From Actinomycetota bacterium (GTDB lineage: Bacteria > Armatimonadota > SYMT01), in the NCBI GenBank assembly GCA_005798285.1, contig SYKE01000016.1, positions 1 through 51,466 on the forward strand: a stretch of DNA of 51,466 nt. Reading direction: 5' to 3'. Of this stretch, positions 18,492-25,973 are shown in pieces (within the stretch, counting starts at the first letter, position 1; each line of letters begins with the position of its first letter). The translations under genes and the position numbers were made by a program. The notes below the pieces were generated by a model. That model had not been told where the DNA came from, did not search any database, and worked only from the letters and a program-made list of their open reading frames with translations.

Positions 18492-19601
18492 TCAGGGCTT
18501 CAGTCGGGCATCCAGGAACTTGTAGGCGCGGGCGCGCGCCTCGAACGGGAAGTCGTGATCACAGCTCGGGTAGAACGCTTCCAGATGATGCTCCCCTCCC
18601 AGGAGTTCATAGATCCGGCGGGCGGCGGAGATCGACTCGCGCACTCCCCTCACGTCGAAATTGGAGTCTCTCAGTGGAGCGTTCGTAAAGATGGCCCGCG
18701 GCGCGATTGCCGCGAGCACCTCCGGGAAGTCAAACGGCATCCGGTCCGGATCTTTGCCGAACTGATCGGCAATGCGCGGCATGTAGCGGGGTTGCGTCCA
18801 GCCGGTTAGATCTCCGCCGTAGTAGCGGTGAAACCGCGTGTAGCCGCAGCTCGTAACGGTCACCCGAATTCGGGGATCAAACGCAGCCGTGAAGAGAGCA
18901 TTGTGACCGCCCAGGGAGTGTCCGATGGAGCCAATCCGCCGGTGATCCACCTCAGACATCTCGGCCAGGAGGTCGATCCCGCGACTGTTGTCCCACACCG
19001 CCCGCATCGTGCCGGAGACAAACCCCTCCCCATCCGGAGGAGGCGTTCGATAATCCCCGAAGGTGGGGTAGTCCGGCGCGAGGACGACATAGCCTCGCTG
19101 CGCCAGTTCCAGCCCGTACTGCCGGTTCGGTCGGCCCCCAGGGAGACCCGCCACGATCCCCTTTCCGAGTTCTCCGGTGGGATGAAGGGCGAGCATCGCG
19201 GACATCTTCCTGCGCGTCGCTCCCGCAGGGAGCATGAGAATGGCAGGAACACGATGATTGGAGCTGCTCTGGTAGGTGATGGTACGACGGATGACCTCGC
19301 CAAAGCGATCCTCCGATAGAACCTTTACGTCCAAGGGAGGTCGGGCGCCGCCGCCCGGGTACGGCCCCATCGCCTGCTCCATCCCTCGAAGGATCCCCTG
19401 CCGCCGACTCTCCCACTCCGAAGCAGTGGAGATTCGACGGTCGTCCCCCGGCACTTCCGACACGCGGAGGGGATCCTGGTGAAACCCCTTGTCCGAATGC
19501 AACAATCGCTCGGCCCCTACGGGGCCTCCCTGAACGTTTCCCATCCAACTCATGCCCCAGGCCAGCATCCGACGACGAGCAGCCCGCTTCCTGGCCCGCA
19601 T
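18492..19601 (-). CDS. Alpha/beta hydrolase (acetyl-xylan-esterase/dipeptidyl-peptidase-like)
   Basis: 369 residues. The ATG at 19601 follows AAGGTGG by eight bases. Alpha/beta-hydrolase core: LALHPTGELGKG (oxyanion region) near 140, nucleophile elbow GHSLGG near 220, a later acidic segment (NAPLRDSNFDVRG) and the final catalytic His in CDHDFPFEAR near 352. The N-terminal 60 residues include a basic start and may hold a weak signal sequence, so location is unclear. The overall plan resembles the secreted acyl or glucuronoyl esterases and prolyl-oligopeptidase-like hydrolases of Planctomycetes; substrate unknown. It is divergent from the ABC operon. Confidence 0.8.
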   Translation of the reverse strand: MRARKRAARRRMLAWGMSWMGNVQGGPVGAERLLHSDKGFHQDPLRVSEVPGDDRRISTASEWESRRQGILRGMEQAMGPYPGGGARPPLDVKVLSEDRFGEVIRRTITYQSSSNHRVPAILMLPAGATRRKMSAMLALHPTGELGKGIVAGLPGGRPNRQYGLELAQRGYVVLAPDYPTFGDYRTPPPDGEGFVSGTMRAVWDNSRGIDLLAEMSEVDHRRIGSIGHSLGGHNALFTAAFDPRIRVTVTSCGYTRFHRYYGGDLTGWTQPRYMPRIADQFGKDPDRMPFDFPEVLAAIAPRAIFTNAPLRDSNFDVRGVRESISAARRIYELLGGEHHLEAFYPSCDHDFPFEARARAYKFLDARLKP

Positions 19602-19640
19602 GCGTCACCACCTTTCCGCTGGTCTCTCAAGTCGCTCTGC

Positions 19641-19659
19641 CCCTTGAGAAACTCAAGGG
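19641..19659. promoter_or_regulatory. Perfect inverted repeat in divergent promoter region
   Basis: Two 8-base arms (CCCTTGAG at 19641-19648 and CTCAAGGG at 19652-19659) around AAA lie in the 154-base gap between the divergent hydrolase and ABC-operon genes. It may be an operator or a small leader hairpin; nothing else supports a specific regulator. Confidence 0.3.
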
Positions 19660-19755
19660 AATAGGAGATTATTCGTAGTCGGAAGCCGTGTATCCTGAAT
19701 TCCAGAGCCGGAAATCCAATCCGATCGAACCGGAACAGTCGCTGGAGTTGACAGC

Positions 19756-20454
19756 TTGACCGGCAGGGCGAGATCCCATATTCGCGTGCAAGACCTCCGG
19801 GTTTCAACCCGGAGCGGCGACGAGCGAAAGACGCTGCTCGACATCCCCGAGTGGGTCGTGGAGCGAGGCGTACAGGTGGTTCTCCACGGCGCCTCCGGAT
19901 GCGGGAAGACGACCCTGCTCCACCTGCTGGCGGGAGTGCTGGCGCCCACCTCGGGGAAGGTCGGCGTCGGCGAATTCGAACTCACCGAGCTTTCCGAGTC
20001 TCAGCGGGATCATTTCCGGGCGACTCGGGTCGGCTACATCTTTCAGGGACTGAACCTGATTCCCGGCCTGACGGCGCTCGAAAACGTCCTGCTCGGAGCC
20101 GAGTTCGGCGGCACACGGACCACCCGTGGCGCTGCTGCGGACATGCTCTCCCGCATGGGCTTTGACGCCGCCAGTCGCACGCCGTCGGAGCGACTCTCCG
20201 TGGGAGAGCAGCAACGCGTGGCGGTGGCCCGAGCGCTGGTGAAACGACCCGAACTCGTGCTGGCCGACGAGCCCACGTCTGCGCTGGACCGCAGGAACCG
20301 GGAGCAGGTGCTGGACCTGCTCAAGTCGGTTTGTGGTGACACCGGCAGCACCCTGGTGGTGGTGACCCACGATGATTGGGTGCTCCAGCAGTTCTCGGTA
20401 CGTGTCGACTTCGAGGCGCTCAATCGGGCGCTGTCGGGGGCGGGCGACGGATGA
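19756..20454 (+). CDS. ABC transporter ATP-binding protein (LolD/MacB type)
   Basis: 232 residues. Walker A GASGCGKT at 45-52, Q-loop Gln97, signature LSVGEQQR at 147-154 (Val in place of the usual Gly), Walker B with Asp171/Glu172 (VLADEPTSALD), and the switch histidine in VVVTHDD. The TTG at 19756 is the only fitting start: GGAG lies eight bases before it and the next residues align with the usual ABC N-terminus. The class is that of LolD, MacB and FtsE, which power envelope remodelling or extraction of lipoproteins rather than ordinary uptake. It overlaps the permease gene by four bases (ATGA), so the two are translationally coupled. Confidence 0.92.
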   Translation: MTGRARSHIRVQDLRVSTRSGDERKTLLDIPEWVVERGVQVVLHGASGCGKTTLLHLLAGVLAPTSGKVGVGEFELTELSESQRDHFRATRVGYIFQGLNLIPGLTALENVLLGAEFGGTRTTRGAAADMLSRMGFDAASRTPSERLSVGEQQRVAVARALVKRPELVLADEPTSALDRRNREQVLDLLKSVCGDTGSTLVVVTHDDWVLQQFSVRVDFEALNRALSGAGDG

Positions 20455-21698
20455 AGTTCTGGACGCTGCTCCTGAAATCGATTCGACGCCGGGCCGCCGC
20501 CGCGGCTCTGGTGGTTCTCGGCTGCGCCGTCGGAGTGGCGCTCCTGGTCGCCGTGGGATCGCTTCGGGAGCAAACCGCCGATCAGTTTCGCGTCGAAGGG
20601 CTGGGAGTCGATGCCATCCTCGCCCCGAGAGGCTCGGCCCTGCAGATCGCGCTGAGCAGCCTCTATCACCTCGACCAGCCCTCCGGAACCCTGGCTCGGA
20701 CCGAGGTCGAAGCCTTACGGCGCGACCCGCTGACCGTCGCCGTCCTGCCGTTCGCCGCCGGCCACTCCTACCAGGGAACCTGGGTGATGGCGGTGGAGCC
20801 CGATTTCTTCTCGCTCCTGGCGGAAGCCGGTCCGGCTTTACGGTTCGACGCTCCTCAAGGTGGGAGCGGTCGCGGGTTTCGAGGCGGCGCCGAGGCGGTG
20901 GCCGGAGCGACAGCGGCCCGACGGCTGCGGCTCTCCCTGGGAGATCGCTTCGCACCCTCACACGGCCTCAACCTCGCGGATCCAGTCCACGATGGCGACT
21001 CCTTTGAAGTGGTTGGCATCGCCTCACCCACGAATACCCCCTTCGATGACGCGCTCTACATTCCGCTGGTGAGCTTCTACGCGTTGGAGCGCGCCGGCGA
21101 AGCCGAGCAAGAGGTAAGTTCCGCCACGGGGGAGCGGCGCGTCAGCGGAGCGATGGTGAAGCTTCGCCGCATTCGAGGGCGGGCGCTCCACCCGGGAATC
21201 CAGCAACTGCGCCATGCCTACCTGAACCATCCCACGGCCCAGCTCGTGATCCCCGCAGAGGTGATGCCAGAGCTTCTGCGACTGGTCGGCTCAGCCACCC
21301 GCATCCTGGATATCGTGGGCGCGATGGTCCTCGTACTGGGGAGCGGCTTCCTCTTCGCACAGCTCCTCACGTCCCTCTACTACCGACGCCGGGAGCTGGG
21401 TCTGCTCCGAATGCTCGGAGCCGGCCGGCGCTACATCCTCGGTCTCGTTCTGGCGGAGGCCGCTTGGGTCGGGGCTCTCTCCGGTCTGTTGGGAGTGCTG
21501 CTGGGACACGCCCTGATCGCACTGCTGGAGCCCTGGCTGCTGCGAGAGGCCGGACTCCGGGCATCATGGCTACGGTGGACCCTCGTCGATCTCCTTGCCA
21601 CGCCAGTGGCTGTCCTGCTGGCGATGGCGGCTGGCCTACTCCCGGCGATCCGGGCCTACCGCCTGAGTGTCGTGGAGAACCTGCGTGCCGTCGACTGA
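20451..21698 (+). CDS. ABC transporter permease (FtsX/MacB family)
   Basis: 415 residues. One N-terminal membrane helix (about residues 15-38), a large extracytoplasmic domain (about 40-270) and three C-terminal helices (about 285-310, 330-360 and 375-400), the FtsX-like arrangement. The typical YYRRRELGLLRMLGAGRR segment between the second and third helix couples to the ATPase. The ATG at 20451 overlaps the ATPase stop. Together with the DUF3299-like protein and the parvulin that follow, this resembles operons in which a LolCD-type transporter handles a metal- or protein-related envelope task; the zinc-linked Zrg locus of Vibrio is a distant analogue by family composition. Confidence 0.9.
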   Translation: MKFWTLLLKSIRRRAAAAALVVLGCAVGVALLVAVGSLREQTADQFRVEGLGVDAILAPRGSALQIALSSLYHLDQPSGTLARTEVEALRRDPLTVAVLPFAAGHSYQGTWVMAVEPDFFSLLAEAGPALRFDAPQGGSGRGFRGGAEAVAGATAARRLRLSLGDRFAPSHGLNLADPVHDGDSFEVVGIASPTNTPFDDALYIPLVSFYALERAGEAEQEVSSATGERRVSGAMVKLRRIRGRALHPGIQQLRHAYLNHPTAQLVIPAEVMPELLRLVGSATRILDIVGAMVLVLGSGFLFAQLLTSLYYRRRELGLLRMLGAGRRYILGLVLAEAAWVGALSGLLGVLLGHALIALLEPWLLREAGLRASWLRWTLVDLLATPVAVLLAMAAGLLPAIRAYRLSVVENLRAVD

Positions 21699-21737
21699 AG
21701 CCAGTTGCTCCGTGGAGTTTTTGGAAAGAAGGCGCCG

Positions 21738-22829
21738 ATGAGGCGGAGCCGCTCTTCGTTGCTCCTCGCCCTCGGCTTCCTGCTGATGGCCGGAATGGCG
21801 GCGGCCGATCATCTGGCGGCGGCCGTGAAGTCGGCCGGGCATCCGCGCTCCATCCGGCTTGCCGTACGTTCGGAACCGAGTCGAACCGGTCACCTCAATC
21901 TCGGGATCGATGAGAAGAAGATCGAAGAGACGCTCGGCGAGCGCTTCCTCCAGTTCGCCACCCTGGCGCAGTGGCGCTATGATCCGAAGAAGCCGACTCC
22001 GGCGCCCGCCGCGATCCAACAGTTGAGTGGCTCTCGCTTCAGTGCGATCGGCTTCATGTATCCCCTTGAGGTGGCGGCAAAGATCCAGGTGTTCTGCCTG
22101 CTGCGCAGCACCCAGACCTGCTGCTACGGCCCAAAGCCCCAGTTTGACCAGTACCTGCTGGTGGAGAGCGCCACTCCCATCCCACCGGAGCGCTTCGAGC
22201 CGATCCTCGTTCGGGGCACGTTTTTTGTCGACCCCAAACCGGACGAAGGCTACATCTATCGGATGGAAGCGGACTCCGTGACCCGAGTGGAGCCCGACGA
22301 CCACCATCCGAGCGCACGCCGCCTGGCGGAACAGGCAGGGATGCCGCTGTTCGACTACGGCATGCTGCGCCGGATGGAACCCCTCGGCGTGGATGCCGCT
22401 CCACCCGCGGAACTCGCGGCACTCGACGGTCGCCGGGTCGTGCTGGAGGGCCACGTCGTGGATCGGGACGACGCGGATCCACCGGTGCTCACCCTGGGGG
22501 AACAGTGGTGGGATGGCGTCTCTGTCGGGACACCGCCGGGTGTGTTCAACTCAGTGCTGGTTTACCCCGCCGGCCGCGATGAAGTGCCGCCGCTATGGCG
22601 GACGCAGCAAGTGTACTCCGGACGTCTGGTGGTCAACCGCGATCCTGCGACCCGGAGAGACTCGGGGTTGGTTCAACTTCGAGAGGCGCGGCTCGGGGCG
22701 CCATCGGGCGGCGCCGGGAAGTGGCCGCTCTGGCGGATCCTCGGATTCGGATTGGGAGTGGCGCTGATGGGACTTGGAATTCGGCCGAGCAGAGTCGGAG
22801 AGAAACGGGTCGATCATGGTCTGGAATAG
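21738..22829 (+). CDS. DUF3299-like exported protein
   Basis: 363 residues from the ATG at 21738, after GAAAGAAGG; a TTG 33 bases upstream is less likely. Signal peptide about 1-23. The core at about 95-175 (GFMYPLEVAAKIQVFCLLRS, then TCCYGP near 127-132 and VRGTFFV near 165) matches the DUF3299 pattern of a beta-rich lipoprotein-associated domain, with Cys120, Cys128 and Cys129 as possible metal or redox residues. A second, similar beta segment (VVLEGHVVDRDDADPP near 235) looks like a repeat of the same fold. A C-terminal hydrophobic segment (about 330-350) may anchor it in the membrane. It follows the permease gene by 39 bases and overlaps the next gene by 14. Confidence 0.7.
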   Translation: MRRSRSSLLLALGFLLMAGMAAADHLAAAVKSAGHPRSIRLAVRSEPSRTGHLNLGIDEKKIEETLGERFLQFATLAQWRYDPKKPTPAPAAIQQLSGSRFSAIGFMYPLEVAAKIQVFCLLRSTQTCCYGPKPQFDQYLLVESATPIPPERFEPILVRGTFFVDPKPDEGYIYRMEADSVTRVEPDDHHPSARRLAEQAGMPLFDYGMLRRMEPLGVDAAPPAELAALDGRRVVLEGHVVDRDDADPPVLTLGEQWWDGVSVGTPPGVFNSVLVYPAGRDEVPPLWRTQQVYSGRLVVNRDPATRRDSGLVQLREARLGAPSGGAGKWPLWRILGFGLGVALMGLGIRPSRVGEKRVDHGLE

Positions 22830-23760
22830 CGCGGAACGCGTGGGCTGCTGCGTCCTGCTGGCCCTCATGGCCGGCACTTCCACCGTCGCCGTCGGGCAGG
22901 ACGATGTCGCCGCGCGAGTCGGGGCCACCCCGATCACACGGAAGCAGATCGATGCGGGAGTACCGCCGGACGCCTACGCCCGACGCGCCCGGAACATCCG
23001 CGAGCGCCGCCTCACGCGCCTCATCGAACTGGAGGTGACGCGGCAGTTTCTGGAAGCGCGAGGCGTCCGGCCCGCTCGCGCCGCCATCGACGCCCGATTG
23101 GCGAAGCTTCGAAAGCTGCCTCCGGCCCAGCTCTGCCCGTGCTGTCGCTTCCCGTCACTCGAGGCGTTCCTCGAAACTGAAAGCATCACGCTCCTCGAAA
23201 TGAAGGCGCAGATCCGCAATGAGATCGGGCTGGAGACCCTCGTTCAGGCGGCATGGAAGCAGACCTATCCTGGCGGCAGGGGGCTAAAGATCGACCGTCA
23301 GCGCATGGAACGAGAGTGGATGCGCGGGGGGCACCTGTTCTTCAACACGAGCCGCCTGCTCTCCGCGGGGGAAACGCCGGCGAGTCAGGCTGCGCGTGCG
23401 CGAAAACTCTCCGACGAGTGTGCCGCCGCCCTTCGGGCGGGCAGCAGCTTCGAAACGACGGCCCGCAAGTTCTCCGAGGACCCCATGAGCCGGGATCAGG
23501 GCGGCGACCTGGGCCTGTTCCGCCGAGATGCCTACGGCCCCGAGTTCGAAGACGCGCTGAAGGGGGCAGCCGCCGGGCAAGTCGTCGGGCCGTTTCGGTC
23601 GCAATTCGGCATCCACATCGCACGGTGGGTTCCGTTCAAGCCGGGCGACTTCAAGGAGATCGCCTTCCGGGAGTTTGCCGAGAAGAAGACGGTGGAACTC
23701 AAAGCCGCCGCGACAAAGGCGATCCCGGTGCAGCCCGTCGGAGCCGTCCCGGGGTCGTAA
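22816..23760 (+). CDS. Parvulin-type peptidyl-prolyl isomerase with CPCC motif
   Basis: 314 residues; starts inside the end of the previous gene. A signal peptide covers about 1-28. Residues about 30-165 form a SurA/PrsA-like N-terminal helical region that contains the unusual cluster CPCC (107-110). The parvulin domain lies at about 170-275: GGHLFFNTSR, the FSEDPMSRDQGGDLGLF core and FRSQFGIHIARW. It probably assists folding of exported proteins; the operon context suggests a client linked to the ABC system and the Cys-containing DUF3299-like protein. It is not a lipoprotein by sequence. End of the operon. Confidence 0.85.
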   Translation: MVWNSAERVGCCVLLALMAGTSTVAVGQDDVAARVGATPITRKQIDAGVPPDAYARRARNIRERRLTRLIELEVTRQFLEARGVRPARAAIDARLAKLRKLPPAQLCPCCRFPSLEAFLETESITLLEMKAQIRNEIGLETLVQAAWKQTYPGGRGLKIDRQRMEREWMRGGHLFFNTSRLLSAGETPASQAARARKLSDECAAALRAGSSFETTARKFSEDPMSRDQGGDLGLFRRDAYGPEFEDALKGAAAGQVVGPFRSQFGIHIARWVPFKPGDFKEIAFREFAEKKTVELKAAATKAIPVQPVGAVPGS

Positions 23761-23791
23761 TTCCACAACCCCGGTGGCGGTCCGAGAGAGG

Positions 23792-24034
23792 TCAACGCCC
23801 GTCCGGACGACGGCCGTCGACCCAGTGGGGGCGACCCCGCATCCGAGAGAGGATACCGCCGGGCACGGCGTGGACGGAGTACTCGGACAGCCCCTTGGCC
23901 TCGGCGTACCGCTCCAGCAGTTCTCGCGAAGTGAAGAATGCCGGACCCTGTTCCGCTTCGGTGTCGCCGAGACGGAGGGCTTCCCGCGTTTCCGGATCCA
24001 CCAGCATGTAGACGGTATCCGGAAGATTGGGCAT
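23792..24034 (-). CDS. Small conserved-looking protein, unknown function
   Basis: 80 residues from the ATG at 24034. The sequence is compact and protein-like, unlike the Gly/Arg-rich translation further upstream in the same frame, which is why the short start is preferred. It reads as an alpha-beta module: YMLVDPETREALRLG, then FFTSRELLERYAEAKGL, then VHAVPGGILSRM. It loosely recalls the N-terminal half of SseB-like or similar small domains, but I cannot assign a family. No clear ribosome site is visible. It lies 107 bases after the peptidase gene on the same strand and may be its distal operon partner. Confidence 0.55.
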   Translation of the reverse strand: MPNLPDTVYMLVDPETREALRLGDTEAEQGPAFFTSRELLERYAEAKGLSEYSVHAVPGGILSRMRGRPHWVDGRRPDGR

Positions 24035-24141
24035 CGGTCTGGGTGTGCCGGGACGGCGAAGCCGGCCCTCGCCGGATCCGGGTCGACGGCGGGGACCGCC
24101 TCCCGACCCGCCTGCATCCCTGGAAGAGCCTCCGCCTCGAT

Positions 24142-25230
24142 TCACAGCGCGACCTCGATCAGTTCGCGTGTGGAGTGGGTAAGGAACTCGAAGCCCGAGT
24201 CGGTAACCAGCAGGTCGTCCTCCACCCGAACGCCACCCCAATCCGGAATGTAGATCCCCGGCTCCACGGTCGCAATCATGCCGGCGCGCAGCGTCAACTC
24301 AGAGCGCGGCGAGAGCATCGGCGGTCCCTCGTGGATCACCCGGCCAAGGCCGTGACCCAATCCGTGTCCGAAGAAGTCGCCGTATCCCCGATCCCGGATC
24401 ACGTCTCGCGCGGCCGCGTCTACGGCCCGCCCCGAAGCTCCGTCTCGAATGAGGGCAAACGCGGCGTCTCGCGCGTCGATGACCGTCTGGTACACCTGCT
24501 TCTGAAGCTCGCTCGCCGGACCCAGAACGAGGGTTCGGGTGAGATCACTGTGGTAGCCCCGGTGTTTTGCGCCGAAGTCCATGGTCACAAAATCGCCCGC
24601 CTCCAGCAGCTTGTCCGAGGCGCGCCCATGCGGGAGCGCCGATCGGACGCCCGACGCGACAATCGTATCGAACGCCTCTCTTTCCGCCCCTGCCCGGCGC
24701 ATGTGGAACTCCAACTCCAGCGCCACCTCCCGTTCGGTGAGACCCGGCCGAATCCAGGTGAGAATGTGCTCGAAGGCCCGATCCGCCATTAGGCACGCTT
24801 CGCGGAAGACGGCGATCTCATCCTCATCCTTGATCATGCGAAGCGGCATGACCATATCGGCGGCCGGATCCAGCGCGATGGGATCAGCGCCCCCCAGATG
24901 CTCCTTCAGGGCTTGAAACCGGCTGAGCGTGAGATAGTCGCCCTCTACACAGAGCTTCTTCACGCCCAGTGCGCGCGCACGTGCCGCTACCGTCTGATCG
25001 TAGCCCGCTCCGCCGGAGAGCACGACATGCTCGAAATCGGGACACTCCGCAGAGGCCTGCACGGCATAGCGACTGTCGGTGATGAACAGGGCGTGCTCCG
25101 GTGTGAACAGCAGCACGGCCGACGAACCCGTGAAGCCGGAGAGGTAGCCCACATCCTCCGGCCGCTGGATCAGCACGGCGGAGGCCCCCACCGCAGCCAT
25201 CCGCTCCCGAAACAGTTGAATTCGGTTCAT
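24142..25230 (-). CDS. pepP: Xaa-Pro aminopeptidase (M24 family)
   Basis: 362 residues, the usual length of the short PepP/PepQ-type aminopeptidases that release N-terminal residues next to proline. An N-terminal creatinase-like domain (about 1-130) precedes the pita-bread catalytic domain. The five metal ligands are all visible: Asp218 and Asp229 ([18 protein letters not shown]), His293 (GHGLGR), Glu323 (VEPGIYI) and Glu337 (VEDDLLV). It overlaps the aroQ stop by four bases (ATGA), an aroQ-pepP order widely conserved in bacteria; the efp gene that often follows is absent here. The choice between aminopeptidase and dipeptidase rests on length and context. Confidence 0.9.
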   Translation of the reverse strand: MNRIQLFRERMAAVGASAVLIQRPEDVGYLSGFTGSSAVLLFTPEHALFITDSRYAVQASAECPDFEHVVLSGGAGYDQTVAARARALGVKKLCVEGDYLTLSRFQALKEHLGGADPIALDPAADMVMPLRMIKDEDEIAVFREACLMADRAFEHILTWIRPGLTEREVALELEFHMRRAGAEREAFDTIVASGVRSALPHGRASDKLLEAGDFVTMDFGAKHRGYHSDLTRTLVLGPASELQKQVYQTVIDARDAAFALIRDGASGRAVDAAARDVIRDRGYGDFFGHGLGHGLGRVIHEGPPMLSPRSELTLRAGMIATVEPGIYIPDWGGVRVEDDLLVTDSGFEFLTHSTRELIEVAL

Positions 25231-25673
25231 CGACGCTGCTCCTCCACGGTACGCTTCGCCGCCAGCAAACCCAGCGTGTAGCTTTCCGGCCCAAAGCCCA
25301 CCACCTGGCCCACCACCACCGGGCTGACATACGAGTGATGCCGGAACGGCTCACGGCGGTGGACGTTGCTCATGTGCACTTCCACCGTGGGAAGGCGGAC
25401 CGCTGTGATGGCGTCGCGGATGGCGACCGAGGTATGGGTGTAAGCGGCGGGATTGATGACGATGGCATCCGCCCACTCCAGGGCGGCGTGGATGTGATCC
25501 ACGATGACGCCCTCGGAGTTCGACTGATGGATGCGGACTTCCAGCCCCTCGCGCCGGGCGAGTTCCTGGATACGGTCATTGATCTGCTGCAGGTTGAGGG
25601 CGCCGTACACCTCCGGCTCCCTCAGCCCCAGCAGATTCAGGTTGGGTCCGTGGATGACAACGATCTTGATCAT
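25227..25673 (-). CDS. aroQ: Type II 3-dehydroquinate dehydratase
   Basis: 148 residues, the normal length for the dodecameric type II enzyme that converts 3-dehydroquinate to 3-dehydroshikimate in the shikimate pathway. Landmarks: [18 protein letters not shown] with the catalytic Arg18 and Tyr23, the [12 protein letters not shown] segment, [12 protein letters not shown] with Asn and His, and [15 protein letters not shown] with the general-base-side His and Arg. A longer in-frame start at 25934 adds 87 residues without homology; the ATG at 25673, shortly after GGAAGG, gives the canonical N-terminus. Coupled to pepP by an ATGA overlap. Confidence 0.95.
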   Translation of the reverse strand: MIKIVVIHGPNLNLLGLREPEVYGALNLQQINDRIQELARREGLEVRIHQSNSEGVIVDHIHAALEWADAIVINPAAYTHTSVAIRDAITAVRLPTVEVHMSNVHRREPFRHHSYVSPVVVGQVVGFGPESYTLGLLAAKRTVEEQRR

Positions 25674-25973
25674 GGCCTTCCGTCCGACCCCAACACCCAA
25701 TTGTCCTCCCTGTCCTCTCCGACCAGGGAATCTCTTCGATGACCGATCGGGGATCCGGCGGCAGGCGTGGTTTACGCGCCGAGCGGACACTGCCTCTCCA
25801 GGGCCTGATTTCCAACGGATCCGCTGCATCGCATTCGTACGCGCAATTCCCCCGCGCGCCCGCCCCTCGTACGTAAGTGCTGGCGGCTGTAACGGGTGAT
25901 CCCCGATGGACTCCGCCCAGTGCGCGGCATCCATCGGGGCGAAACCCGCGATGACGGAACTCCTGATCCAGCG

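Noticed and set aside
19748-19753. TTGACA as a -35 box
   Set aside because: No -10-like hexamer lies at a suitable distance, and it overlaps the ribosome site of the ABC ATPase gene.
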